From assembly GCF_019059575.1 (NCBI RefSeq), contig NW_024881961.1, forward strand, positions 182,501 to 246,500: 64,000 bases of DNA. The letters are read 5' to 3'. Below, piece by piece: positions 1 to 34,509 of this stretch (position 1 is its first letter; every line of letters begins with the position of its first letter). The notes below the pieces were generated by a model. It saw only the letters and a program-made list of their open reading frames with translations. It ran no database searches and was not told the DNA's origin. The position numbers were made by a program, and so were the translations under genes. Origin of the DNA: Amphibalanus amphitrite (Eukaryota; Arthropoda; Thecostraca; Balanomorpha; Balanidae).

Positions 1-530
1 AATCACAAGGACAGTTGTCTGTCTGAAACACATATGGACGCTGAACGAGTTTTTAAAAAGATTGCTATTAGTGACTTGATCCGCCCGTTCAAACATGTGA
101 GAGTTCCCGATTGAAAAGTTCAAAACACTCCTCCTAAGTGCCGGACAGAGAGAGCTTACTTTAAAACACAAGCGTTGAGCTGGAAGAGAAGTGCCTGTGT
201 AATGTGTGCAGAACGGAGCGCGAACCGAGCGGTACTTCACCGCGAGTTTTACTTTACCAAAGTTATAAACTGCCAAGTTTCTCGTCACAAAAGCTTTGAA
301 GCAGACTAATATGCCTGAAATAAGTGCCAGTAGTTTCAAACATAATTTAAATACAAACGACAACAAATTATCATCAGCGTCCGCCAGAAACCGCATGATG
401 TCGAACATGATGCCCATCATCTGACATCAGTGATATTGCGAATTCAGCCTATTGCAGCTGTCTTTAAACAGATCGATTCTGTCCGCCCGAACTCAATGCT
501 GACCGCCAGTCCCGGCGGACGGCCACTCAC
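1..530. other. FAM135 intron after exon 12 (window edge)
   Basis: No exon or repeat recognised; moderately AT-rich. The next FAM135 exons, for the DUF676 domain, should lie further left. Confidence 0.5.
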
Positions 531-23690
<23,160 letters not shown>

Positions 23691-23882
23691 CTAGGTGTCG
23701 CCTCGGCCGCGCTGCGCCGGCGCCGACGGCGGGCTGCGCGGCGACAGGGACACACAGGCGTCTCCGACAGCCAGCTGATGGCAGGCCAGGCTGTACTGCT
23801 GCAGACTGCGGCGCGGACTGCACGACGCCCAGCCGCGGTGGAACACGAAGAACGGGTGCTCCAGCTGAGCCTCCACCGTCAC
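23691..23882 (-). CDS. ATXN1: ataxin-1 coding exon 3 (terminal)
   Basis: Acceptor GTGCCGCGCAG, 64 codons including stop TAG at 23693-23691. It encodes VTVEAQLEHPFFVFHRGW to DACVSLSPR and a 14-residue tail. A 23-bp segment containing the stop codon is tandemly duplicated (about 23658-23703), so the tail end sits in a small local repeat. Confidence 0.93.
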   Translation of the reverse strand: MTVEAQLEHPFFVFHRGWASCSPRRSLQQYSLACHQLAVGDACVSLSPRSPPSAPAQRGRGDT

Positions 23883-26529
23883 CTGCGCGGCACACAGTGA
23901 AAAGTCAGCGTCAAACGACCGCGGGCCGACGGCCCACACAGCACTACAGCGAGGCACGGCAGTCCGGGCAGACAGCCGACTACGGAGGACTGCGGCACAC
24001 AGAGCATTACACACAGCGTCTAACACGTCAAACACGGGTGCGACCCCGCGGGCGGACGGCCCACACCTGCCACTCCAGGGAGACAAGGCGGGCAAACAAC
24101 ACCGCGCTACACTCAGTCTGATGTTCAAATGGCTAAACAGACGTTCATTATGAAGCCATTACTTCATTACTTGACATGCCACAACTCCTGCTATGATACC
24201 TATCAGAACGGAAATCATGGGCACGGGTATCAGCAACGCCTTAACCGTCTACCCCGACATGATAACACCGGGCTTCGATATCAGCCCCAGCCACCACGCG
24301 TCTGCTGCCTGGCTGTTACTCCCTCGCAGTCACTTTTCTCCACCAATGGACGCCACCTTCACCTATTTCATCCGCAACAGTTTCATCCCCATTGGGCGCT
24401 CACTGCCAACCTTTCCGCCTCACACCGTAATTCGCCCACGGTGCACTCGTTCGTCTACCCTATCACTAAACAAACACCCACCAGCTATGTACCCTGTCCA
24501 ACCATCCTCTCCGCCTCATAACCTGCCCTGTGATCGCTCGCCACTTCCCCAGTCCACCAAGTAACCCCTGGTCGCTCGACACCCACCTCCGTGCCGCTGG
24601 GACCGACGGCGAAGGCGATGTGTGCGGTGGCCCCGAGCTGGTCGATTCGCTTCACGACGCTGCGGTCCAGTCGCAGCTCGGCACACCGGTCCGCCGACGA
24701 CTCAAAGTCTTCGGTGCGCAGCTCCTCCACCCGCTTCAGCCGGCCTGGCAACAGGGGGAAGCAAACAGTGGTCAGACGACGTTCAGTGGTCAGAGGGTGG
24801 TCAAGGGTCGGTCAGTGGTCAGAGGGTGGTCAGAGTCGGTCAGTGTCAGTGGTCAGTCAGAAAACGATCATACGGTGGACGAAGAACAGTCGGTGGACGT
24901 TAAATCGTTAGGGGAAGGACGGTCAGTGATGGGAAGATGGACAGTGATTCAGGCCATGCCCCATCGAGAGCTGTGTGGGACGGACTATATGAGACCATTC
25001 ACACTGGCAGATCGGTCAGTTCAAGCACAAACAGATAAGATACGCGAGTCCCAGGACAGGAACAGAAACGCAGCGCGTAATCGGCGCACAGCACCGGTCA
25101 AACAGTGTTCGGACGGAGGGAATCGCAGGGGAGAGACGCTCAGAAACAGGCGGCGCAGGAAGCCTGCAAAAGCGCCAGGGCAGATTGCTGACCGGGAGAG
25201 CTTCAGAGCTTGTGAAATAAAAAAACACGGAAGAAAATATTTGCGGATGGAGGGATGCTGCAAAATGTTAAAAATAATTAAGTGAATCTCTAGAGCCGGA
25301 AGTAGTGCAGCTCAAGAATCACCTATAAATCTACTGCCAGTGCCAACCAGCTGCAAAAATAGCAGGTTGACATTCGTCTCGAGCAGATCTATTTCGGTTG
25401 GAAATGAATTGCCGTAAACTGTCCTCTTTGGTTTGCTGAGAGGCCCTTCTCGGAAGGAGGCTGAGCCAATCTTAGATAGGACATCGGCTTTTGGAGCGCG
25501 GCAATGATTACAATTTACAAGATAGCATTAGCGATACTTAGGGATTATTCGCCATAAGAACAGACCATTCACGGGTCAGAAAAAAACGTTATTTCGGTAC
25601 ATTTGAGGGTCTATGGACGTGGCATCCGTTGTTCTCCGAAATGTTTCAAGCTGCTGTTGCTCGGACCTCCCTGACAGCATCTATACCCCCCCCCCCGGGC
25701 GCCTACTCTGCCAGGCCTCTCCTCAGCCCCCCCCCCCCCGGCGGGCAGCGGCCCAGACGGCCTGACGCCAGCCGCCGGCGGGGCCGTGTCTGGCTCAAAG
25801 GTCAGCCGACCCAGCCAACACCGCTCGGAGTGCGATGCGGGCGACATCCGACCACGTGGGCTGTGGCGTGTGGGGAGCTCCAGGGGGAACCGGTCTCACG
25901 CCCACAGCCCGGAGGAGAAGGTGGGCAGCGAGACAACTAATCCAACAAGCTCAGAGGCGCAAGGTACATACGTAGCGGTGCTAGATCCGTAGTCTGAAGC
26001 CTTGGTCTCAGTTAAAATCACTTCTGAGATAAGTAAGAGGTATCACGGTCACCTTCGAAGTCACCAATAACTTATCCAGAGGAAGTACTTACCGTTGGCC
26101 TCGGTAAACAATAGTCTGCCTACTGATTACGTTTAGCAATTAACGTACCAAAATAACCGAATCTGAATTGAACAGCTAACCAAGGAGCATATCACAGTTA
26201 CTAAGTCACAAGCCTGTCACATCAGAATTGCAGTTCCTGCCAGACTTCCTTTCCTCCTTTCCCTTCCTCCGCCCAGACAGCTCAGCATCCAGTCCCAGTC
26301 CCGTTGCCGTCCGCCGCCCGCCCACTCACCGTCTGCCAGTTCGATGAGCGAGCCGCAGCGGAAGTGCTCGGGCGGCTCGTAATGGTCGTTGCTGACTGCT
26401 GACGGCGTCTCGGCCTTGCTGCGGCCGACGGCGGCGGTGGCGGCCGGCCGCTCCCGGCTCGCCTCCAGACGCGCCCGTTTGGCCGGCGGCGGCAGCTCGC
26501 TGGTCGACTGTGTAGTCAGCATACGCGGC

Positions 26530-26564
<35 letters not shown>

Positions 26565-27200
26565 AAGCCTAGGTGGCGGGGGCGGAGGAGGCGGCGGTGG
26601 CGGCGGGTCCTCGGCGGCGCTGTGCCGGCGCCGTCCGTTGGCCGAGTAGCCGGGGTTGGGCTGGACGGCAGAGGGCGCGGCAGAGCGCGGCGGCGTGCCG
26701 GCCGCCGGCGGGGGCAGCACGCCGCCCACGTGCGCCGGGTACTGGGCCGGCACCCTCAGCACGCCGTCCTTGCCGGCCGCCCCGTAGCCGCGCCCCTCCT
26801 CCGGCCCCGGCCGGAACGACGGTGGCGCCGCTCTGGTGGCCGCCGGTGGCGCCACCACCCGCTCCTTGCCGACCGCCTGTCGAAAGTCGACCGGGTAGAG
26901 GGCGCGCGTGTCGGCCGGCGCGGCGGCGGGCAGCGGCGGGTAGACCGGGTAGCCGTAGCCCGGGTAGACGGCCTGCGAGGTGGCCGGGTAGCCGAGGTGC
27001 AGCAGTGAGGAGGAGTTGGCGACGCCAGCGTGATGGTAGGACGGGTAGAGCGCGGCGGCGGGCTCGGCGGCGGCGGCGGGCGGCGGCTTGAGCGCGTCGC
27101 GCCCAGCGCTCATCAAGCAGCCGAGCGGAGGAGGGAAGAGCGGCGGGAACGGCGGCGGCAGGCGGGACTCACCGGCCGCCAGCGGCGCCGACAGCAGCAT
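23691..27200 (-). CDS. ATXN1: ataxin-1 homologue (AXH domain protein)
   Basis: Three coding exons give a 406-residue protein. Residues 1-275 are disordered and rich in Pro/Ala/Tyr, with two long proline runs (about 199-225) and a basic KRAR (241-244) that could act as a nuclear localisation signal. Residues ~276-395 form a full AXH domain: FRCGSLIELADGRLKRVEEL, TEDFESSA, HIAFAVG, VEAQLEHPFFVFHRGWASC, LQQYSLACHQLAVGDACVSL. In ataxin-1 the AXH domain mediates dimerisation, RNA binding and binding of the repressor Capicua in the nucleus. There is no polyglutamine tract, and the chain stops 14 residues after the domain, so the C-terminal part of vertebrate ataxin-1 is absent. Start is set by ATG in a GCCGCCATG context right after an acceptor. 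Confidence 0.93.
23883..24586. other. ataxin-1 intron 2
   Basis: 704 nt without recognised elements; open frames here are antisense chance frames. Confidence 0.6.
24587..24744 (-). CDS. ATXN1: ataxin-1 coding exon 2
   Basis: Acceptor CTGTTGCCAG, donor GGAG|GTGGGT, 158 nt, phase 1 in and phase 0 out. It encodes the first half of the AXH domain, RLKRVEELRTEDFESSA through HIAFAVGPSGTE. Confidence 0.93.
24745..26329. other. ataxin-1 intron 1
   Basis: Contains a short degenerate GTGGTCAGAG tandem at about 24768-24860, AT-rich sequence, and poly-C tracts at 25687-25697 and 25729-25739. No exon seen. Confidence 0.6.
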
Positions 27201-27208
27201 GGCGGCAC
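26330..27208 (-). CDS. ATXN1: ataxin-1 coding exon 1 (CDS from 27200)
   Basis: Acceptor TGTGTCTGCAG at 27209, then GTGCCGCC and the start ATG at 27200-27198; donor GACG|GTGAGT at 26329. It encodes 290 residues plus one base. GGC/CCG repeat DNA at 26530-26610 encodes the proline runs. An 8-nt leader before the ATG implies an upstream non-coding exon. Confidence 0.9.
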
Positions 27209-27231
27209 CTGCAGACACACAGACACACAAC

Positions 27232-27385
27232 GTCAGGCACAGAGCATAGATACACACACATACAGTCAGTCATAGAGGACACATACACAGAGACACAGCG
27301 TCGGTCACAGATCATAGATACACAGACACATACAGTCATACAGGACAGATATACACAGACACATAATCGTCAGTCACAGGGCAGA
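27232..27385. repeat. ~69-bp degenerate tandem repeat upstream of ataxin-1
   Basis: About 2.2 copies of a unit with GTCAG.CACAG.(G)CATAGATACACA and ACACATACAGTCA, CA-rich, just upstream of the coding exon in the putative leader intron. Confidence 0.7.
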
Positions 27386-28580
27386 GACAGCCAGGGGAAA
27401 ACCACGAAGCAGTGCCGGGGCGGGGGCCTGGCACGGGTCGATCACTGGGCGACAAGAAAATCCGCGCTAACATATCGCTGCACACGGAGACGGAGCACGC
27501 AGCACAGCTCGCGTCGCCCCTCGGCGGCGGAAGAGAGTCGGTGCCGGGGCGGGATCGATGGTAGCGCGGCTGGCGAGCCGGGACAAACACAGACCCCCGG
27601 CAACAGCGAGCGAGCGAGCGGCAGACGCGGGGCGGACGCCCACCGCGCAGCATCCGCCCCATTCAGACGGCGCCGGCCGACGACACGGCCGCGGGCGCGC
27701 CGGAGCCCGGCGCCCGGCGCCCTCCAGCCGACCGACCCCCGGCGACACGGCCGTGTCATTCACATGTGGCCGCCGCGCTGTGAGGCCGGCCGGCCGACGG
27801 TCGGCGGCTGGCGGCGGAGCGACCGCTGCACGGCGCCGGGGTCAAACACTCGAGCCGCCGCTCCCGGGAGCCGCCGTTTCTGGATCAATGCGTCTGGGGG
27901 CGGCCTGCCTACCTGCCTGCCTCCGCCGTGCAGCGCGCACTATGCAACTGGGCAGGGGAGGCGGCGGCGGTCCGAGAGAGAGAGAGAGATCGATCTCCGT
28001 CGGGGGCGACACGCCGTCTGGGCCGGCCGAGTTCAAACGCCCCAGCGTCACCCAGAAACAGCAGGGAACTGCAAACTGATGGCTGCACAGTAAATCTCCC
28101 GGGGATCGGGATCTTACCGGGTGAACCCAGCTTGAATACATCCACAAAATTACACAGCGCTGAAATAGAACATAAATTCTGCAATGGAAAGGACGCCGAC
28201 GAGCGAGGCAAACAAGTCTAGACTCTAGACAACATTCGCAAAGTTACGCTAAATATAACCGACAACAAGCGCATATTCGACCTCTGAGGCCTTTCAAGGG
28301 CACCAGAGCGCAAGCCGCCGGGAAGGAGAATGTGCAAACAAAACAGGACTTTCAAGAACAGACGACACTGTGAAGGCTTTGTCGGGATCACAGACATTCT
28401 CCTGCAGGGGCTCGCCGGAAAAAGAAAAAGACTGATACAGTATCCTACCGCGCACGACGTAAGCCACCATGATTCGATATCAATCACACAGATAATGGAG
28501 CGAGTATACTCGCTCTAGCTGCACGATAAACGTCGTGAATATGCGGGGCGAGGGCACACTGCGTACCATCCCGGGACGCC
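27386..28580. other. CpG-rich ataxin-1 5' flank
   Basis: Very CpG-rich at 27400-28070, then more balanced. May hold the leader exon and promoter-proximal DNA of ataxin-1. No protein exon supported. Confidence 0.4.
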
Positions 28581-28597
28581 ACAGCACAGTCGCCGGG

Positions 28598-28660
28598 GCG
28601 AGCGACGTCCATACTGTACGGAGGCTTATATAGGAGGACGACAGAAACTGATCCAATCAG
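28598..28660 (-). promoter_or_regulatory. candidate TATA promoter for ataxin-1
   Basis: Read on the minus strand, an inverted CCAAT motif (GATTGG, near 28655) is followed by TATATAAG (28633-28626). A CAGTATGG initiator-like site lies about 25-30 bases further on. The spacing is typical of a core promoter directed toward the ataxin-1 exons, whose first coding exon needs an upstream leader exon. CpG-rich DNA at 27.4-28.1 kb lies just downstream. No donor of the leader exon was fixed, so the link is inferred. Confidence 0.3.
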
Positions 28661-30411
28661 TCACTGCGTCACGGCGGCAGAGACACAGCACAGCGGAGGT
28701 GACAGAGATACGTGACGGGAAGAGGTGACAGAGTCCGTGCGGCCCGCGCCGCCGCTGCAGCGCCGCCGATGGCCGATATGGGTACGCGGCACCCTGCCGA
28801 CCTCTGAGGCCGCCCAGCACTCGAGCCAAGGACGCCACCTGAGTCACGATGGCCTATCGAGGAGCAGCGTCACTCGACCGCGCGAGCCCAGACTCATGGG
28901 GTGATACCGTTATCTACGGCGCGTCACAGCCAAACCCCTCACCGTGTCATATGACACCTACCAGTCTGTGGTGCGATTGCGAGGCATTTCCTGCAGACAA
29001 AGCGGTCCTGCGGCCACCGTCAGCCCGTACTGCCTCCATTGTACATAGCATCCTCCCAGCGTCAACAGTCCCTATTTGATCTTTCCGCTACTGATTGGAG
29101 CATTGCAAGAAATCACATGGCCCATGACCAAGACAAAGAACCATTTGACGCGTCTAAGAAATAAAGAGCAATGGCACTTGAGAGATTCCATTCACGTTCA
29201 CAAGGCCGTCGCTCTGAACAAGTGCTGTGTAAACTCATCAGCTCCGAGCTGTGCTGCAGCACTGCACCGAGTGGCGGCCAGCTGGGTGGGTGGTTCACAG
29301 CTCCGCCCGCGGCACCGGCTGTAGGTATTCGGCGGGCGCCGGGCAGCAGGTGAGCCGCAGCACGCCACCGCACCCGGACACCAGCGACCACCCGGCCCCG
29401 GTGGGCAGATGTACGACGGCCACCCCCGCCGGTCGTGGCGGTCGGCTCAGCGGCGGCCGCAGCTGGGCCGGGTCGGCAATCACGGCCTGCACGCCCCGCC
29501 GTGAGTCAGCGCTAGGAGCGCACCGGGTAGACGTGGGCGCCCCCGGCGCGGCCTTCACAGTCACCTTGCCACGGAGGCACCGGCCGCTCAGCCGGGACAA
29601 AGTAGACACGCCAGCGAGCGCGCCGAATCGTGCAAAAACGCCCGAGCGTATACGGCGCCGGCCTTGCTGCCGGTCGTAGGACGGTGTGTGATTGGGGGCA
29701 CACGACTGTGGCATGTGAGGCGCTCCTACCAGATGCAACCGCCCACCGACCCGCCGCCCACGCTGGCACGAAGAAATATATGGTAGCTTTAGAAGATGAG
29801 AATGATCTTCAAACGAAAAAATCAAAATGCATTGGCCATGGCTTTTCTGAGCTATGATGAAGGATCGTCATTGAAAACTGTACTGGTAAGCTTTGGCACA
29901 CACCCGCATTTTGCAAGCATGCAGAGAGCATACCTTCCTATCGTTGTATCTTGTATAATTGTGCAATGTGTCTGCGGATTATGTCCCGGAGTTGTTTACC
30001 ACACCTTCAAATAAACACTCCACGGAAAAGCCGAGAGGGTCTGTAAACCGGCCCCGCCTGCAGGGTGTACCATAAGTACCGGCGTCCCACGTCCGGCGAC
30101 CCAGGCAGAGTTTCGGCGAGTCATCGCCGGTATTATGGCCATGATGTGATGTCTTGTTGGACGTCCACTCACAATCCAGTCATGACTCGAATCAATCACT
30201 CACGACACAAACAGTTCTGTCAAAAATCAGACACAGGCAGTTTATCACAGGCCGAGTATGGAAACCAGCAGCCAGTTCACAGATGGCAGCGGGGTTCTAG
30301 GTTTGTCCGACGTTGGGGACAGTGATGTCAAACAGCGCGGGCTGCCCTCATGGGTACGGACGGAGCCACAGCTTCGGACACAGCCGTACAGCTGAACACG
30401 CTGCCTTTGGG

Positions 30412-30760
30412 GAGGCAGTGCAGCCGACCATACTGTCTCAGAGGAGCGGCAGTGCAACCGACCACACTGTAGAGCAGCGGCAGTGCAGCTGACCACGCTG
30501 TCTGTGGGGCGGCAGTGCAACCGACCACACTGTAGAGCAGCGGCAGTGCAGCTGACCACGCTGCCTGTGGGGCGGCAGTGCAGCTGACCACGCTGTCTGT
30601 GGGGCGGCAGTGCAACCGACCACACTGTAGAGCAGCGGCAGTGCAGCCGACCACGTTGTTTTATATGAGCGGCAGTGCAGCCGAGCACCCTGCCTGTGGG
30701 GAGGCAGTGCAGCCGACCACGCTGTCTCAGAGGAGCGGCAGTGCAGGCGACCACGTGGCC
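30412..30760. repeat. 31-36 bp minisatellite
   Basis: Eleven tandem units with core GGCAGTGCAGC[C/T]GACCACG, of two or three alternating subtypes differing in the tail (TCTGTGGGGC, GTAGAGCAGC, TCTCAGAGGAGC). Confidence 0.9.
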
Positions 30761-31992
30761 CAGGTCACGGCGGCGGCTGGAGTCGGATGGAGCAGCGTCT
30801 GTAGGGAGCCGGGAGCGGCGACCCGAGGGCGCTGGGAGGTGGGAGCAGCGGCCGGAGGCCGGCGGGAGGCGGGAGCGGCGGCCGGCGGGAGGGAGGCGGA
30901 GCGGCGGCCGCCGGCAGATGGCCACTCCCGCTGCACACGGCCAGCCATAATCCGTCCAGGAATGCAGCCGGCGTCGGCCGAGGCTGCACTGCACGCCACC
31001 GCCGCCGGCAGTGGCCGCGCCGCCCCACCGGCCTGCCCCGGGCCGGCGCTGTCCGAGCAGACCTCCTGCCACGGTAGCAGATCGGGCAGCTGTAGCGGCT
31101 ATTTTTAGACACGGATGTTTAAGTGTGATCTCTTGCAACGAAACATGTAGCTCGTAGATCTACCTAATGCACATTGCACCACACTGAATGAGCGAAAATT
31201 GTGCGAAACATTTTGTCTAAATAAAGTAGAGCAGGATTACGAATGCAATCAGTGCCAACATGGCTACCATCATCGCTTTGTAACCGACCACGCGCAGCGT
31301 GTCGGGACTCGGGTGCGCGGTGTCGGGCACGAGGCAGGCCACGTGCGAGTCACCCTGTCAACATGCGCCGTAACCGGTCAGCCATACCGTCAGCGTGTCA
31401 TTGTGCTGGGGTGGGTGCCCACGCCGGGGCGCGGTGGGTGCCCTGATCACTGATGGCCGGGCGGGGCAGCGACAGACCGCGACCGTAATATGCCCCTGAT
31501 GGCCGGCAGTTCAGGGAACGGGTGGGGCGGGCCGGTGGACCGGGCGGGTCGGCAGGTGCCACCAAACTGTGCCGAGACCGCCGACCGCCAACTTCCGCCA
31601 CCATCCCGTCCACAGCGGGGTCAATCAGCTCTACCGATGCCTGGTCACGGCCCCGGCAAACATGTGCCATTATGGCGAGCAGGCAGTCGAGTGGTATTGT
31701 ACCGTGACCACTGCGATCTAACAACTTGTTTCACTTCTCAGTAGTAACTACTGCGGAGCTGGAAGCCTGTCAGCAGCATGCTTGTTTTCCGGACTGGCGA
31801 GCTTTCTGCATGAAAGGACGGTCCAATTCGCTGCTTGCAAAGCCGCTTCGCAGCATTAAGTTACATAAGAAAACCAGGCACACTACACCACCTGCTAGGT
31901 ATAGGTAGTGGTTACCTGCTAGATGATTATTTGTTTGTATACTGGGCTCAAGGGCGCGTCGACTGCAGTGGCCATTTGGCATCTATATCAAC

Positions 31993-32386
31993 TAGAGGTG
32001 GCAAAAGATGAAAATTTTGGGAACCAGACTCGAACCAGACCCGACTGGACATTTCTGGAACCAGTCGGACCCGGTATTAGTTGGAATCGGAACCAGTTGG
32101 ACCCGTTCCCCAAAAGTCGATTAATGCAAACTACTTGTAGTTATCATTAGTTGCATCATGTAAAACAGCCTATTTCTCACTGGGAATACTCATGAGCTAC
32201 TGTGTGCAAAGAAACATTCACTTCATTCACTTCATATTTTGTAATAATGTATAGTGTGCAAGATGTATAGTTTATGGTAGGACCCGGTTGGACCCGTCAG
32301 AAAATTTCCAGGAACCGGTTTGGACCCATATGGGTCCAGACTGGTTCTTTGGACCGGGTCCTCGGGTCCACATTTTGCCACCTCTA
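31993..32386. mobile_element. non-autonomous hAT-like element (MITE)
   Basis: 394 bp with 14-bp terminal inverted repeats TAGAGGTGGCAAAA and an exact 8-bp target duplication ATATCAAC (31985-31992 and 32387-32394). Interior is rich in GGACCCG/CGGGTCC motifs. No coding capacity. Confidence 0.92.
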
Positions 32387-33255
32387 ATATCAACTGAGCG
32401 TCAATCGACAAACAGGAGACGATGAGCGGAAACACTTTTTGATCAAATGCAATACAGAATTATCCTCCTTGTTCCCTCAAAGAAGTCGATAACCATTCTT
32501 AGCCTTCTATAAGCCACCCTTTATACGACAGAATGACGGTCAGAATTGTCAATGAAAGGACGGCTCCGAGCAGAAATAGTGACAAAGTCGTAAGCCGCTT
32601 TCCATGAAAGCTGATGGCTGTCACCAGCCTACAGCCGCGGCCGACGGACAGCGCATATCCCCGGGAGCTAATCCGCACTGCAGCACCCATTACCCAAGCA
32701 ACAATAAATCCCATACATGTGACGCTAGCAAACATTGAACGCTAGATCAGCTTCAGCAGAGCGGGCTATAATCAAGAATCAAACATTGGTACAGGAAATG
32801 TACCCTCATGTGAAACGAGCGGTGTAGCGTTATCGCCTCCGATAAATCGCGGCGTAATTCTGCGCTCACTGTATCCCATCTGTGTAGTGGCGTGGTTCGA
32901 GCGCTGTTTGACAACCCATCCGTAACGGTCCATGGGGCGGCACGGCAGCGGCCGCTTGCGTCAGCCGCCGGGGGAGTAAGCGATGCTAATGACGGCGTGG
33001 CTGCCGACTGCCGGCGGCGTCACGTGAGGGTGCTCGGCGCTGTCACCGGCCGGCACCGGGCGGCGGACCGTCACCGGGCGCCACGGACCTCAGTCGGCCG
33101 CCGCAGTCGGGCAGGGAAGTCCAAAACGACGAGCGCCCGGTACTTCCCAGAGAAAATCGCATCAACAGGCTTCGGATAAATATTGTGTTCATTGTGCAAA
33201 AATACAAACTTATTGCCGCCAAGAGAAAAGCTAGCCAGCCAAGTTGTTTGATTAG

Positions 33256-34165
33256 CCCTCGCCCGCACATGGGGGGGGGGGTGGTTGCCACCCCCCCCCC
33301 AGGTAGTCTTTCTGCTCTGCACTCAACATTTTTAGAGCTAGAAGGCTGATTTTTCGTATAGCTGCTCCTCTATCCTTTCTTGATGTTCACTGAAAATTTC
33401 AAGTTTCTGTGATATTTGGTTTCGGAGATATGACCTTGTTTTTCAGGTCATGTCATGACCCAAATGGCCAATTCTCAACATCTTGCGCTTGCCATGGGCC
33501 TTGTGAGCTTTTGACACCCTGATTTCGGCCGTTTTTGCCAGTCTTACCTCCCACCTATCATGGAACATGTTGTTCGACGATGTACAGGGGTCAAGGTCAG
33601 GGTCAAGGTCAACCTAGGTCACCTAAGATAATTGCGTTTTAGGCAAGCTGAATTTACTTTTTGTGAAGTTTTTTGACTGCATTTTTGGTAAAAGCTTCTC
33701 AGATCATGATTTCATGTAATATGGACCCAAAAACAATCGGTGCACACATCAGTATACACACAGACACACACAGACATACAAACACATATAATTGACCTTG
33801 ACCTAACTTGACCTGAAATGACCTCAGCAGCAAAATTCTGGTCGGGTAGTGTGACAAAGAGGTTCTAGCTGACTTGGCACCAGAAAACAGCATCGTCATC
33901 GGTATTTGATAAGCAGCGCACTTGATATCCAACGGTGACCCAAAACAGCAACATTTTTTAGTTTGACCTGACCTGGAAGGTCAATGACTGACATGAGAAG
34001 GTGAAACTGGGTATCATTGGATTCGTCTCTTCCCAAAGAATCTTTTTGGTCTTTACTGCTAAGCTCTATCTCCAACAGGAACGAAATGGCGCGGGGGGGG
34101 GTGGCAACCACCCCCCCCCCCCCATGTGCGTTCTAGGATGGGAAAATGGCATGTGCGGGCGAGGG
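33256..34165. mobile_element. TTAA-family element with G/C-tract hairpins
   Basis: 910 bp with ends CCCTCGCCCGCACATG (inverted at the right end, with a further ~20 bp between the motif and the C-tract), flanked by TTAG on both sides (33252-33255, 34166-34169). Just inside each end a run of about ten G and a run of about ten C are separated by TGG[T]TGCCA-type bases and can pair. The interior has many GGTCA/TGACC motifs, including TCAAGGTCA near 33590-33610. Confidence 0.8.
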
Positions 34166-34299
34166 TTAGAGAAGCGAAACATCAAACAACTTACAGGTCT
34201 ATTACAGTAAAGTTAAGGGAGCGTCTACATCCCAAATAACGTCTCTGATGAAGACGTCAGCAATGGTCAGCCTCGTCCCTAATGGAGACATACCATCTC

Positions 34300-34505
34300 T
34301 GATGGGGTCAATGGTCATCAGACGGTCTCTGTCAGCCGGGCCTCTGATTCTCATCAGGCGGTCTGCTGTCAGCCGGGTCTCTGATCGTCATCAGGCGGCC
34401 TCTGAGTCTCTGATGGGGTCATCAAGCGACCTCCGAGTCTCTGATGGGGTCATCAGGCGGCCTCTGAGTCTCTGATGGGGTCATCAGGCGGTCATCAGGC
34501 GGCCC
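34300..34505. repeat. 31-bp minisatellite
   Basis: Tandem units of TCATCAGGCGGCCTCTGAGT followed by CTCTGATGGGG, best preserved at 34390-34490 and more degenerate to the left. Confidence 0.85.
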
Positions 34506-34509
34506 GTTG

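Larger units (their letters stand above)
28700..33251. other. intergenic DNA
   Basis: No gene recognised apart from the minisatellite at 30412 and the MITE at 31993. A minus-strand open frame at 29295-29825 has coding-like composition but no recognisable family or splice context. Confidence 0.5.

Noticed and set aside
24129-24564. Plus-strand frames of 120-130 codons in the ataxin-1 intron
   Set aside because: No family similarity and not supported by splice context; antisense to an intron of a well-defined gene.
29295-29825. 176-codon minus-strand open frame with coding-like composition
   Set aside because: No recognised family, and no splice sites or promoter to support it.
30245-31138. 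297-codon minus-strand open frame
   Set aside because: Covers the 31-36 bp minisatellite (CTAA.LQCGRLHCRP repeats) and GC-rich flank; explained by the repeat.
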